The translations under genes were made by a program, and so were the position numbers. Of a stretch of DNA of 64,000 nucleotides, positions 17,782 through 25,869 are shown in pieces. The notes under the pieces were generated by a model that saw only the letters and a program-made list of their open reading frames with translations, was not told the DNA's origin and made no database searches. Source of the stretch: Palsa-892 sp963751615 (lineage in GTDB: Bacteria > Pseudomonadota > Alphaproteobacteria > Rhizobiales > Xanthobacteraceae); the NCBI GenBank assembly GCA_963751615.1, contig CAVVVG010000006.1, positions 248,001 through 312,000 on the forward strand. Reading direction: 5' to 3'. The stretch's first letter is position 1. Every line of letters begins with the position of its first letter.

Positions 17782-18237
17782 ATGGCCAGAAGCAAACTTC
17801 AACTCGGCAACCCAACCCGACCGCCCGCCTCGCCCGATCTGGCGATACTTGACCGCGTGCCGAACCCGCACACTGACAGCAACTACATCGCGCGTTTTAA
17901 CTGCCCGGAATTCACCTGTCTTTGCCCAATCACCGGCCAGCCCGATTTCGCGCATTTCGTCATCGATTACGCTCCGAGAAAATGGCTGCTTGAATCGAAG
18001 TCCCTCAAGCTCTACCTGACGAGCTTCCGTAATATCGGCGCTTTTCACGAAGACTGTACCGTGCGTGTCGGCAAGCGGATTGCAAAAACTATTGCACCAA
18101 AATGGTTGCGCATTGGGGGTTATTGGTATCCGCGCGGTGGAATACCGATCGACGTATTCTGGCAAATCGGCAAGTTACCGAACGGGATGTGGGTGCCGAA
18201 ACAGAGTGTCCCGCCTTATTATCGCGTGCGCGGCTGA
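17782..18237 (+). CDS. queF: NADPH-dependent preQ0 reductase QueF
   Basis: Reduces 7-cyano-7-deazaguanine to preQ1 in queuosine synthesis. 151 residues, the short (Bacillus-type) QueF. The QueF motif is ESKSLKLYL at 71-79; the catalytic Cys48 lies in TCLCPITGQPDF with Asp55; FRNIGAFHEDC and WLRIGGYWYPRGGIPIDVF follow. Cys46 is an extra cysteine where the family commonly has Ser. GGGAGA lies 6 bases before ATG. It is a lone plus-strand gene between minus-strand eno and kdsA, and its last 19 bases overlap the 3' end of kdsA. Confidence 0.94.
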   Translation: MARSKLQLGNPTRPPASPDLAILDRVPNPHTDSNYIARFNCPEFTCLCPITGQPDFAHFVIDYAPRKWLLESKSLKLYLTSFRNIGAFHEDCTVRVGKRIAKTIAPKWLRIGGYWYPRGGIPIDVFWQIGKLPNGMWVPKQSVPPYYRVRG

Positions 18238-19280
18238 CGCGCGCGGACTTTTGCAAGCTTGTCGAAGGCGATCAGGTCCGAAAGCAACGGTTCCATTTCA
18301 TCTAGCGGCAACATGTTAGGGCCATCTGATGGCGCGCGATCGGGATCGGGGTGTGTTTCGATGAACACGGCGGCGACACCAACTGCGACGGCCGCTCGCG
18401 CGAGCACCGGCACGAATTCACGCTCGCCACCCGAGGAAGAACCCTTCCCTCCCGGTTGCTGTACCGAATGCGTTGCGTCAAAAATCACAGGCGCGCCGGT
18501 TGTCCGCGCGAGTATAGGGAGTGAGCGCATGTCTGAAACGAGCGTGTTGTAGCCAAACGACGCACCGCGTTCGGTTACTAGCACGTTGCGGTTGCCCGCG
18601 CCCGTTATCTTGTCGACCACATTCTTCATGTCCCAAGGTGCAAGAAACTGGCCTTTCTTCACGTTAACAACACAACCGGACTTCGCCGCCGCGAACAGCA
18701 AATCCGTTTGCCGGCAGAGAAACGCAGGGATTTGAAGGACGTCCACAACATCTGCGAGACGCCCGCAATGCTCGATCTCATGCACATCGGTAAGCACCGG
18801 CAAGCCGGTGCGATCCGTTATTTCCTTGAAGATGGGGATCGCCTTGTCGATGCCGATGCCGCGCGCAGCCTTGGCACTCGTGCGATTCGCCTTGTCAAAA
18901 CTTGTCTTATAAACGAGACCAATTTTCAATTTTTTTGCGAGTTTTGCCAGGATAGAAGAAACTTCGAGCGCATGCTCGCGGCTCTCAAGCTGGCAGGGGC
19001 CAGCGATAATCGAAAGCGGCAGCTCATTCCCGAATTTCATCGCACCAATCGCAACAGTGGAACGCGCAGACGGCGCGGTTTCCTCCGGCATAAACTGCTC
19101 CACAGCAATTGCCCCGCCAGTGATCGTTTTGAGTCTTGCAATCAATTTCAATGATGGATTGGTCTTACCGCTTTCGATCTGCGACAAGTGCGAAATGGCA
19201 CAATTGGCGGCTTCTGCGACATCGGCCAAGGTCTTCTTGTGGTCCTTGCGCCAACGTGTCAACGGATGAAGGGTTTCCAT
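18219..19280 (-). CDS. kdsA: XRE helix-turn-helix domain fused to Kdo-8-phosphate synthase (KdsA)
   Basis: 353 residues, about 70 longer than normal KdsA. Residues about 5-65 form an XRE/Cro-type DNA-binding domain (LADVAEAANCAISHLSQIES, GKTNPSLKLIARL). From about 75 it is a complete KdsA: IIAGPCQLESR with metal-ligand Cys96, KTSFDKANRTS, LTDVHE, IPAFLCRQTDLL, NVKKGQFLAPWD, FDATHSVQQPGG, IETHPDPDRAPSDGP. The Cys marks the metal-dependent class. It condenses PEP with arabinose-5-phosphate to make the Kdo precursor for lipopolysaccharide. AGGGCG lies 5 bases before ATG 19280. The internal ATG 19040 has no ribosome site and lies inside sequence that aligns with normal KdsA (VAIGAMKFGN against a family V-x-V-G-x-x-x-FGN pattern recalled from memory), so a single fused chain is favoured. 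The start is preceded by a tandem palindrome. Confidence 0.93.
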   Translation of the reverse strand: METLHPLTRWRKDHKKTLADVAEAANCAISHLSQIESGKTNPSLKLIARLKTITGGAIAVEQFMPEETAPSARSTVAIGAMKFGNELPLSIIAGPCQLESREHALEVSSILAKLAKKLKIGLVYKTSFDKANRTSAKAARGIGIDKAIPIFKEITDRTGLPVLTDVHEIEHCGRLADVVDVLQIPAFLCRQTDLLFAAAKSGCVVNVKKGQFLAPWDMKNVVDKITGAGNRNVLVTERGASFGYNTLVSDMRSLPILARTTGAPVIFDATHSVQQPGGKGSSSGGEREFVPVLARAAVAVGVAAVFIETHPDPDRAPSDGPNMLPLDEMEPLLSDLIAFDKLAKVRARQPRTR

Positions 19281-19304
19281 GTCGCCCTAACTAGCTGATC
19301 CCAC

Positions 19305-19342
19305 TAATTCATTCAAAATGAAATTTCATTTTTAATGAATTA
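19305..19342. promoter_or_regulatory. Tandem palindromic operator upstream of HTH-kdsA
   Basis: A 38-bp near-perfect palindrome (18 of 19 pairs match) begins 25 bases upstream of the kdsA start codon. It resolves into two tandem dyads on the plus strand, TTCATT-CAA-AATGAA at 19308-19322 and TTCATT-TTT-AATGAA at 19325-19339, offset by 17 bp. It lies in the 82-base gap after the VOC gene; on the minus strand TTGATT and TATTTA-like promoter elements lie just upstream, so occupancy would block initiation. The shape fits two dimers of an XRE protein, the obvious candidate being the HTH domain of the adjacent KdsA (inference). It is not followed by a T-run, so it is not a terminator. Confidence 0.7.
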
Positions 19343-19362
19343 AATATGGAAACCCGCCAAAA

Positions 19363-20229
19363 TCAAGCGTTTTCAAATCCGATCACGGTCCCGCCAACGC
19401 CCTCGGGCCCCAGAATCACCCGATTATGCAGCTCACGGGGTTGGAAGCCGCCGGTCTCCAGGAGCGCCCTGGTCGCCGCACGATCACGCACTTTGAAGAT
19501 CACTGCCGCGAACCGCATCCCCACGTCATTTGGCGGTTCGACGCCGAAAGCATCCTTGAAAGCGCGCGGATCGTACACGAGGATTTCGCCCTGCGGCGTC
19601 TCGATGCGAAGTCCGAGCGAGGTCGCGCGCACGTCGCGGGCGCCACTGAAACATTCCAGAAAAATATGATGATCGGTGGGATTTTCGGCCGTGAAAACCA
19701 CTGCGGAAATTGCGTCTGCGCCATTCTTGTGGCACTGCAATTCGGCTGACCAGATGTTTTCCGGGGTCTTGTGCAAACAGGTGAAAAATCCGGCATGCGG
19801 TGACACCGGATCGCGCGCAAAGGCAAGCGAAAAGGCGACCTCGACTTTGCTGCCATCTGCGCGCCTTCCCATACGTACGAAATCGAACAAATCAAATCCG
19901 CCAAAACCGGCTTTGTCGAAAACCGCTTTATCGGCCCTTGGATCGGTGGATTGCAGCACGAGCTGGGCCAATCCCTCTCCACATTGCTGAAGGAACTCGT
20001 GGTTGAAAGCGCCGAAGGAACGTGCGCGCTCCGTGTGCGGTGGAATTTTTTCCGGTTCCGAGATCGACAACAGCTCGACATAAAAGCGCGGAAGCTGCAC
20101 GAGCCGGTTGCGGGTACCCCACGGATGGGCGTTCTCGGCCCCCACTTGAAACCCGAGATGCTCATAGATTGCGGCCGTGCCGGCCAGATCGCGTACAACA
20201 TGGACGATATGGTCGATTCCGCGTGTCAT
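19363..20229 (-). CDS. VOC (glyoxalase-like) superfamily protein
   Basis: 288 residues with two glyoxalase-like halves: the N-terminal GIDHIVHVVRDLAGTAAIYEHLGF starts a VOC module, and residues about 150-285 hold a second (HHIFLECFSG, AAVIFKVRDRAATRALLETG, GGTVIGFEN). It resembles the Glyoxalase_3-like family of alphaproteobacteria; substrate unknown. His6 and Glu residues could bind metal, but the full ligand set is not certain. It lies 82 bases upstream of kdsA on the same strand; the operator in between suggests they are separately controlled. ATG 20229 has no strong ribosome site. Confidence 0.8.
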   Translation of the reverse strand: MTRGIDHIVHVVRDLAGTAAIYEHLGFQVGAENAHPWGTRNRLVQLPRFYVELLSISEPEKIPPHTERARSFGAFNHEFLQQCGEGLAQLVLQSTDPRADKAVFDKAGFGGFDLFDFVRMGRRADGSKVEVAFSLAFARDPVSPHAGFFTCLHKTPENIWSAELQCHKNGADAISAVVFTAENPTDHHIFLECFSGARDVRATSLGLRIETPQGEILVYDPRAFKDAFGVEPPNDVGMRFAAVIFKVRDRAATRALLETGGFQPRELHNRVILGPEGVGGTVIGFENA

Positions 20230-20360
20230 TCGATTTTCGTCCCTTTTATTTCAAACGGCGTTTCACACGCGCGATGTTTTCGCTAAATGATGACTTGCCT
20301 TTTCCCCCTCGCGCTTTGTCCGGCTGCTAGAATGAGTGGCACCAAGAATCGGGGGCTCTA

Positions 20361-20483
20361 ATGAACTTTCGCATCTCGATCAGCGTACTTATCATTATCG
20401 CCGTTTTGATTTTCTTTTTCAGCTATACGGAAACGGGCGCGCTGTTGCTGAAAGCAATGGGGTTCCAAAAGATGCCGCTCTAG
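20361..20483 (+). CDS. Possible 40-residue membrane peptide
   Basis: A short plus-strand frame, ATG to TAG, encoding 40 residues with one clear membrane helix (ISVLIIIAVLIFFFSY at about 7-22) and a short C-terminal tail ending in KMPL. GGGGG lies 5 bases before the ATG. It sits alone in the 366-base gap between the VOC and pyrG genes, divergent from the former and convergent with the latter. Length and isolation make it uncertain, but the hydrophobic pattern and ribosome site are better than chance. The rest of the gap (20230-20360 and 20484-20595) shows nothing recognisable. Confidence 0.4.
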   Translation: MNFRISISVLIIIAVLIFFFSYTETGALLLKAMGFQKMPL

Positions 20484-20595
20484 CCATTTACTCGCACTCC
20501 ATGTCCTCCATGTCTCACGCCAACGCAGATCAGACAGCAACAAAAACCAAAAGATTAGAGAGTTGAATGGAGTTGGGGCCGGACGTCCTCGGGAA

Positions 20596-22224
20596 TCAAA
20601 CTAGGCGGCTCTGTTCGACGGCGGCGCCCACGAAAGACGCGAACAGCGGATGCGGCTCGAACGGCCGCGATTTGAGCTCGGGGTGAAACTGCACGCCAAT
20701 GAACCAGGGATGGTCGGAATATTCGATAATTTCCGGCAGCAATCCATCCGGCGACATACCTGAGAAGCGCATGCCTTGATCTTCGAGTTGCTTGCGATAG
20801 CCAGTGTTCACTTCGTAGCGGTGACGATGGCGCTCTGAAATATCGGTGCTGCCGTAGATTTCGGACACGTGGCTGCCCTTCCCCAGTTTTGCCGAATAGG
20901 CGCCGAGCCGCATCGTACCACCTAGATTTCCGCCGACCTGACGGCGCTGTAGTTCGCTCCCTTGCATCCATTCGGTGAGCAATCCGACAAGAGGTTCCTT
21001 CGTTGGACCAAATTCAGTCGAATTGGCTTCGCCGATACCGGCGAGATTGCGCGCGGCCTCGATCACCGCCATTTGCATGCCGAAACAGATTCCAAAATAT
21101 GGTACCTGCCGTTCGCGTGCGAAACGTGCGGCGCGGATTTTTCCCTCTGCGCCGCGTTGACCAAAACCGCCAGGCACCAAAATTCCGTTGACGTGTTCAA
21201 GGAACGGCGTCGGATCTTCCCGCTCGAATATCTCCGATTCGATCCAGTCGAGTTTGACTTTTACCTTGTTCGCAATACCGCCGTGCGCCAGCGCCTCGAT
21301 CAGGGACTTATAGGCATCTTTGAGGCCGGTGTATTTGCCCACAATCGCGATAGTCACGTCACCTTCGGGGTTGTGCACGCGCTCCTCAATCTTGGTCCAG
21401 CGCGACAGATCTGGCTCACGCACACTTTCGATGTCAAACGCCGCAAGCACTTCGCGGTCGAGTCCTGCCGCATGATAGGCCGACGGCACCGAATAGATGT
21501 TGTCCACATCACGCGCTTCGATTACGGCACTTTCGCGCACGTTGCAGAACAGGCCAAGTTTGCGCCGTTCCTCGCGCGGAATTTCACGGTCAGTGCGGCA
21601 AAGGAGAACGTCGGGCTGAATGCCGATCGAGCGCAGTTCTTTAACTGAATGCTGTGTCGGTTTAGTTTTTAGTTCGCCAGCGCTCGGGATGAAAGGCAAT
21701 AGAGTCAAGTGAACATAGATCGTGCTGTTGCGCGGCAGATCATTGCGTAATTGGCGAATGGCTTCGAAGAACGGCAAACCCTCAATGTCACCTACCGTCC
21801 CCCCAATTTCGACGAGCACGAAATCGAAACTGTCGTTACCTTCCAGCACGAATTCCTTGATGGCATTGGTAACATGCGGGATCACCTGGATCGTCGCGCC
21901 GAGATAATCGCCGCGTCGTTCCTTGGCAAGAATTTCCTGATAGATGCGACCGGTGGTGATATTGTCCTGTTTGGTCGCCGGCCGGCCGGTGAAACGCTCG
22001 TAATGGCCGAGGTCTAGATCAGTCTCGGCGCCGTCGTCGGTGACAAATACCTCGCCGTGTTGATAAGGCGACATCGTGCCCGGGTCGACATTTAGATACG
22101 GATCGAGTTTGCGCAGCCTTACCGAAAATCCGCGCGCTTGCAAAAGCGCGCCGAGCGCCGCCGATGCGAGACCCTTGCCAAGGGAGGAAACCACGCCGCC
22201 GGTGATGAAAATGTACCGCGTCAT
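20596..22224 (-). CDS. pyrG: CTP synthase
   Basis: Glutamine-dependent amination of UTP to CTP. 542 residues, the normal length. The N-terminal synthetase domain (1-about 265) has FITGGVVSSLGKG with the P-loop, LDPYLNVDPGTMSP and ETDLDLGHYERF. The C-terminal class I glutaminase has the catalytic Cys in YFGICFGMQMA and the His-Glu pair in GVQFHPELKS. It is downstream of secG with a 230-base gap. CTP made here feeds CdsA, IspDF and the Kdo pathway. Confidence 0.97.
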   Translation of the reverse strand: MTRYIFITGGVVSSLGKGLASAALGALLQARGFSVRLRKLDPYLNVDPGTMSPYQHGEVFVTDDGAETDLDLGHYERFTGRPATKQDNITTGRIYQEILAKERRGDYLGATIQVIPHVTNAIKEFVLEGNDSFDFVLVEIGGTVGDIEGLPFFEAIRQLRNDLPRNSTIYVHLTLLPFIPSAGELKTKPTQHSVKELRSIGIQPDVLLCRTDREIPREERRKLGLFCNVRESAVIEARDVDNIYSVPSAYHAAGLDREVLAAFDIESVREPDLSRWTKIEERVHNPEGDVTIAIVGKYTGLKDAYKSLIEALAHGGIANKVKVKLDWIESEIFEREDPTPFLEHVNGILVPGGFGQRGAEGKIRAARFARERQVPYFGICFGMQMAVIEAARNLAGIGEANSTEFGPTKEPLVGLLTEWMQGSELQRRQVGGNLGGTMRLGAYSAKLGKGSHVSEIYGSTDISERHRHRYEVNTGYRKQLEDQGMRFSGMSPDGLLPEIIEYSDHPWFIGVQFHPELKSRPFEPHPLFASFVGAAVEQSRLV

Positions 22225-22454
22225 GGGAACTAATCCTTAGCCCCTTGCATCAACTTTGGCGAGAAAATTTTTGTGATTGGCTGCTCTGCTTTCAGCGCAC
22301 GGGCTACAGATATAATCGCTCAGCCCGCGAAGCGCCGTCGCTAGAAATAATCTGCGCCATTGGGTTGAATCTTTAGACCTCAGCGAGCGATTCGACGAGG
22401 GGAAAGAGAGCTTCAGCCAAAAACCGAAGGACCGGTTTCCCGGCCCCAATTGAC

Positions 22455-22832
22455 TCATTTCGACTGCGGAACCTGCGGCCCGCTAGGTGCCGGAGGCGTA
22501 GTGGATTGCATTTGATCCAGGAGGCTACGTCCCGGTGCAGGCGGGCCCGGCTGCCCGGGCGGCGCTGAAGTCGTAGAGCCCGGCGTTCCACCACTGAAAA
22601 TCGAGCCCTGACGTCCCCAGCCAGCTAGAATCGACAGCGAGAGGCTTGTCAGAAAAAAGACACCGGCAAGAATGGCCGTTGTGCGCGTCAACACGTTCGA
22701 GGAGCCGCGGCTGGTGAGGAACCCGCTTCCTCCGCCCATGCCGAGGGCGCCGCCCTCCGATTTCTGCAAAAGGACGACACCAATCAGGGAAAGGACGACT
22801 AGGAGATGGACGACGATAACGACGGTTTGCAT
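22455..22832 (-). CDS. secG: Preprotein translocase subunit SecG
   Basis: 125 residues: an N-terminal helix (VVIVVHLLVVLSLIGVVLL), the conserved QKSEGGALGMGGGSGFLTSRGSSNVLTR region (read in segments), a second helix (TAILAGVFFLTSLSLSILAG), and a long Pro/Gln/Ser-rich tail typical of alphaproteobacterial SecG. It is an auxiliary subunit of the SecYEG channel. The tpiA-secG-pyrG order is conserved in Hyphomicrobiales. A 247-base region upstream, partly very AT-rich, separates it from tpiA. Confidence 0.93.
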   Translation of the reverse strand: MQTVVIVVHLLVVLSLIGVVLLQKSEGGALGMGGGSGFLTSRGSSNVLTRTTAILAGVFFLTSLSLSILAGWGRQGSIFSGGTPGSTTSAPPGQPGPPAPGRSLLDQMQSTTPPAPSGPQVPQSK

Positions 22833-22970
22833 GGGCTATCTCGCGCTGGCGGTCCCTTACACGATCGCCTGTCGCCTTGCCAGTCGACTTGCGGATGTGC
22901 GGGTGCGCCATACCCAACACAACAACTCTCGCAATGTTTTGCTTAGAAGCAATAATTTCAGCAGCTTCTG

Positions 22971-23030
22971 AGGAATATATAAATCATCACACTGAAAAAC
23001 ATAAATAATAAATTGATAAATATAAATAAA
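22971..23030. other. AT-rich island between tpiA and secG
   Basis: Sixty bases with about 15% GC by hand count, in a window of otherwise moderate GC. It lies 140-200 bases upstream of secG. Immediately next to it is the perfect inverted repeat TTGCTT-AG-AAGCAA at 22939-22952. It may act as an UP element, a curved or nucleoid-protein-binding segment for the secG-pyrG promoter, or a scar of an insertion. No gene is supported here. Confidence 0.5.
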
Positions 23031-23079
23031 ATGAGCTACTGGAAACGGCTTTGTACCCCTCACGCCATGGCGGTACCCA

Positions 23080-23835
23080 TCAGGCGTAAGCTCTCGCAAT
23101 CGCAAGGAAGTCGGAGGCCTTTAAGCTCGCGCCACCGACCAAGGCACCGTCAACATTTTCGGCCTTGAGCAAAACATTGGCATTATCGGGCTTTACGGAC
23201 CCACCATACAGAATCCGCACTGCCTGCCCCAGGCTTGAACCATAACGCGTTGACAATTCGCTACGAATGAAACTGTGGACTTCCGCCACATCAGTTGGCG
23301 TCGGCGTCAATCCGCTGCCGATTGCCCAGACCGGCTCATAAGCCACGACAAGCCAATCCGCTTTTGCGGCCACCGGGATCGAAGCTTTTAGCTGACTGGA
23401 GACCACGCTTAGGGTTTGTTTCGTTTCGCGTTGCGACCTCGTCTCCCCAACGCAAATGATGGCAATCAATCCTGCACGAAATGTAGCTTCGGCTTTCGCT
23501 CGCACAAGGGAATCGCTCTCGCCGTGGTCCGCGCGCCGTTCCGAATGACCTACAATGACCGCCCTTGCTCCCGCATCGGCCAGCATTTCGGCCGATATAT
23601 CACCGGTATGCGCACCGGCCGGTTCGGGATGGCAGTCCTGCGCCCCAATCATCACCATCGAACCTTTGGCGGCCGCTGCAAATTCTTCAATCAGCGTGAA
23701 GGGCGGGCAGACCAGCAACTCGATCTTGCCGGCGAGAGACGGGTCAAAGCCCTGGATCATCAAATCGAGCTCCGCAATAGAAGCGGACCGTCCGTTCATC
23801 TTCCAGTTGCCTGCTACCAGTGGCCGGCGTGTCAA
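23080..23835 (-). CDS. tpiA: Triosephosphate isomerase
   Basis: 251 residues interconverting dihydroxyacetone phosphate and glyceraldehyde-3-phosphate. Catalytic residues are visible: Lys12 in GNWKMN, His97 in VIVGHSERR, Glu167 in VAYEPVWAIGSG; the phosphate-binding ILYGGSVKPDN and DGALVGGASL follow. The start is TTG at 23835, the only start giving the full N-terminus, with AGAGG about 10 bases upstream. It is divergent from ppiD across 147 bases. Confidence 0.96.
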   Translation of the reverse strand: MTRRPLVAGNWKMNGRSASIAELDLMIQGFDPSLAGKIELLVCPPFTLIEEFAAAAKGSMVMIGAQDCHPEPAGAHTGDISAEMLADAGARAVIVGHSERRADHGESDSLVRAKAEATFRAGLIAIICVGETRSQRETKQTLSVVSSQLKASIPVAAKADWLVVAYEPVWAIGSGLTPTPTDVAEVHSFIRSELSTRYGSSLGQAVRILYGGSVKPDNANVLLKAENVDGALVGGASLKASDFLAIARAYA

Positions 23836-23982
23836 AGCAATTCTTGCCTCTTTTTAGTCTCTAGTCGCGGGTAGCAGACCGATTGCATCGGCGCAAACGT
23901 CATTTCCTGCCGTTGCGGGGCTATGTTGCGGTCCCTATGATCCGCGGCCTTCCATTATCCCTACCTATACGAGACGCGATTC

Positions 23983-25863
23983 ATGCTGCAAGTATTTCGC
24001 CAAGGCATCGGAAGCTGGTTCGTCAAGCTATTTATGGGCGTACTGATCCTCGCCTTTGTGGTGTGGGGGATCGCGGACGTCTTTCGCAATTTCGGAGCAT
24101 CTTCGGCGGCTCGTGTCGGTAGTACGGTTATTTCGCAAGACGATTTCCGCCGCATCTATACGGAACGTCTGCAACAGTTGAACCGTCAATTGGGACGCGG
24201 TCTCACGCCCGAACAGGCGCGTACAATTGGCCTAGATAGGCAGATTCTCGACGAACTATTCGGCGAGGCCGCGCTCGACCAAAAAGCACGTGGTCTCGGT
24301 CTCGGTATATCCAGCAAAGCTCTCGTCCAGAAAATTACGGAAAACCCTCAGTTCCGCGGACCCGGAGGCTTCAGCCACAACTACTTCCTGCAGGTGATCC
24401 GTCAGAACGGCTACAACGAAGCACAATATGTCGAATTGGAACGCAAATTGATTTTGCGACAACAAATCGGCCGCTCATTTGGTGGGCAAATATTTCCGCC
24501 GAAAGTATTGCGTGATGCCGTCCATCGTTATCAGCGCGAAGAACGAACGATCGAATTCGTCACCCTCGGCAAGAACGAGGCAGGTGCAATTCCCGCCCCT
24601 ACGCCAGAACAGGTGAAAGTTTATTATGAGGAACACAAAGCGTCTTTTCGGGCACCAGAATATCGCAAGCTTATTCTTATTAGTTTGACGCCAGCGATTC
24701 TCGCTTCTTCCGTCGAAGTTAGCGAAGCCGATATCAAGAAACTCTACGATAATCAGCCCAATCGCTTCGCGACGCCAGAAAGACGCGAACTCGAACAGAT
24801 TGCGTTCCCGAATCTCGATGCGGCAGAAGCCGCTTCCAAGCGAATTGCCGCCGGCCTTTCGTTCGATGCGTTGGCAGCTGAAATGAAGATGAATAACAAG
24901 GACACTGCGCTCGGAACAGTATCGAAAAGCGAGCTTCTTGATCCCGCGATTGCCGACGCCGCATTTGCGCTCCCAGTGGGAAAAGTCAGTACACCCGTCG
25001 CAGGCCGCTTCAGCGTTGTGCTGCTGCGGGTAAAAAGGGTCGAGCCGGCGAGTCAGAAGTCGCTCGCCGAGCTATCAGACACGTTGCGAAAAGAAATCGC
25101 GGCCCAGCGGGTGCGGCGCGATATGCTTGATCTTCATGACAAAATCGAGGACGAACGTGCGAGTGGTTCAACCCTCGCGGAAGTCGCAAACAAGTTAAAA
25201 CTGCAAACCAGCACCGTCGAAGCGGTTGATAGAAGCGGTCGCAAACCAGACGGCTCGTCAGTTGAAGACATTCTTGAGCGCGACGCTGTCCTTGCCGGCG
25301 CGTTCCGCGCGCCGCCCGGCACCGAAACGGACACGATCGAGCTACGCGGCCAAGGGGGCTATGTCTGGTATGAAGTCGCAAACGTTACACCGCCGCGCGA
25401 TCGTACCTTCGATGAAGTGCGCTCCTTGGCCGAACAGCGCTGGCGCAATGAAGAGACAACAAAAAAGCTGGCAGCGGTTGCCGATACGATCCGTGCCAAG
25501 ATCGAAGCGGGAGAGCCTCTCTCTAGGGCTGCCGTTGGCAATACGCTCGAAAGCCGAGACAAACTCACTCGTGAGCGCACGGCGGACGGCTTCGATACGG
25601 CAGCCATACGCCGCATCTTCGCGACCGGCGAGGGCAAAAGCGGGATCCTGGAAACTCAGGACGGCTTGGGGCGGATCGTCTATCGTGTCTCCGCCGTCAA
25701 CCTTCCCAGCACCTCGCTTGGTGGCAGCGCGATCGAAAGCACGCTCTCCCGTGGCCTGCAAGATGATATTCTTGGGCAATATATCCTTGGCGTCGAGAAA
25801 GACCTTGGCATCTCCGTGAACGAGGCCGCCATTCGTTCCCTCACCGGCGCCGACAGGAACTGA
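23983..25863 (+). CDS. ppiD: Membrane-anchored peptidyl-prolyl isomerase, PpiD/SurA type
   Basis: 626 residues with a signal-anchor helix at about 12-34 (WFVKLFMGVLILAFVVWGIADVF, read as FVKLFMGVLILAFVVWG) followed by a SurA_N-like region and a parvulin rotamase domain at about 220-370 (APEYRKLILISLTP, ERRELEQIAF, LSFDALAAEM, FALPVGKVSTPVAG). A long C-terminal region ends at the periplasmic side. It acts as a periplasmic chaperone for outer-membrane proteins, fitting the nearby bamA. It directly precedes trpE with a 6-base gap, a conserved pairing in Hyphomicrobiales, so trpE is probably co-transcribed from the ppiD promoter. Confidence 0.92.
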   Translation: MLQVFRQGIGSWFVKLFMGVLILAFVVWGIADVFRNFGASSAARVGSTVISQDDFRRIYTERLQQLNRQLGRGLTPEQARTIGLDRQILDELFGEAALDQKARGLGLGISSKALVQKITENPQFRGPGGFSHNYFLQVIRQNGYNEAQYVELERKLILRQQIGRSFGGQIFPPKVLRDAVHRYQREERTIEFVTLGKNEAGAIPAPTPEQVKVYYEEHKASFRAPEYRKLILISLTPAILASSVEVSEADIKKLYDNQPNRFATPERRELEQIAFPNLDAAEAASKRIAAGLSFDALAAEMKMNNKDTALGTVSKSELLDPAIADAAFALPVGKVSTPVAGRFSVVLLRVKRVEPASQKSLAELSDTLRKEIAAQRVRRDMLDLHDKIEDERASGSTLAEVANKLKLQTSTVEAVDRSGRKPDGSSVEDILERDAVLAGAFRAPPGTETDTIELRGQGGYVWYEVANVTPPRDRTFDEVRSLAEQRWRNEETTKKLAAVADTIRAKIEAGEPLSRAAVGNTLESRDKLTRERTADGFDTAAIRRIFATGEGKSGILETQDGLGRIVYRVSAVNLPSTSLGGSAIESTLSRGLQDDILGQYILGVEKDLGISVNEAAIRSLTGADRN

Positions 25864-25869
25864 ATTCCA

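Noticed and set aside
22237..22458. 73-codon minus-strand frame filling the secG-pyrG gap and overlapping the secG stop as ATGA
   Set aside because: The overlap is attractive, but the protein has no domain, helix pattern or family resemblance, and this gap is normally non-coding in relatives. Kept only as a remote possibility.
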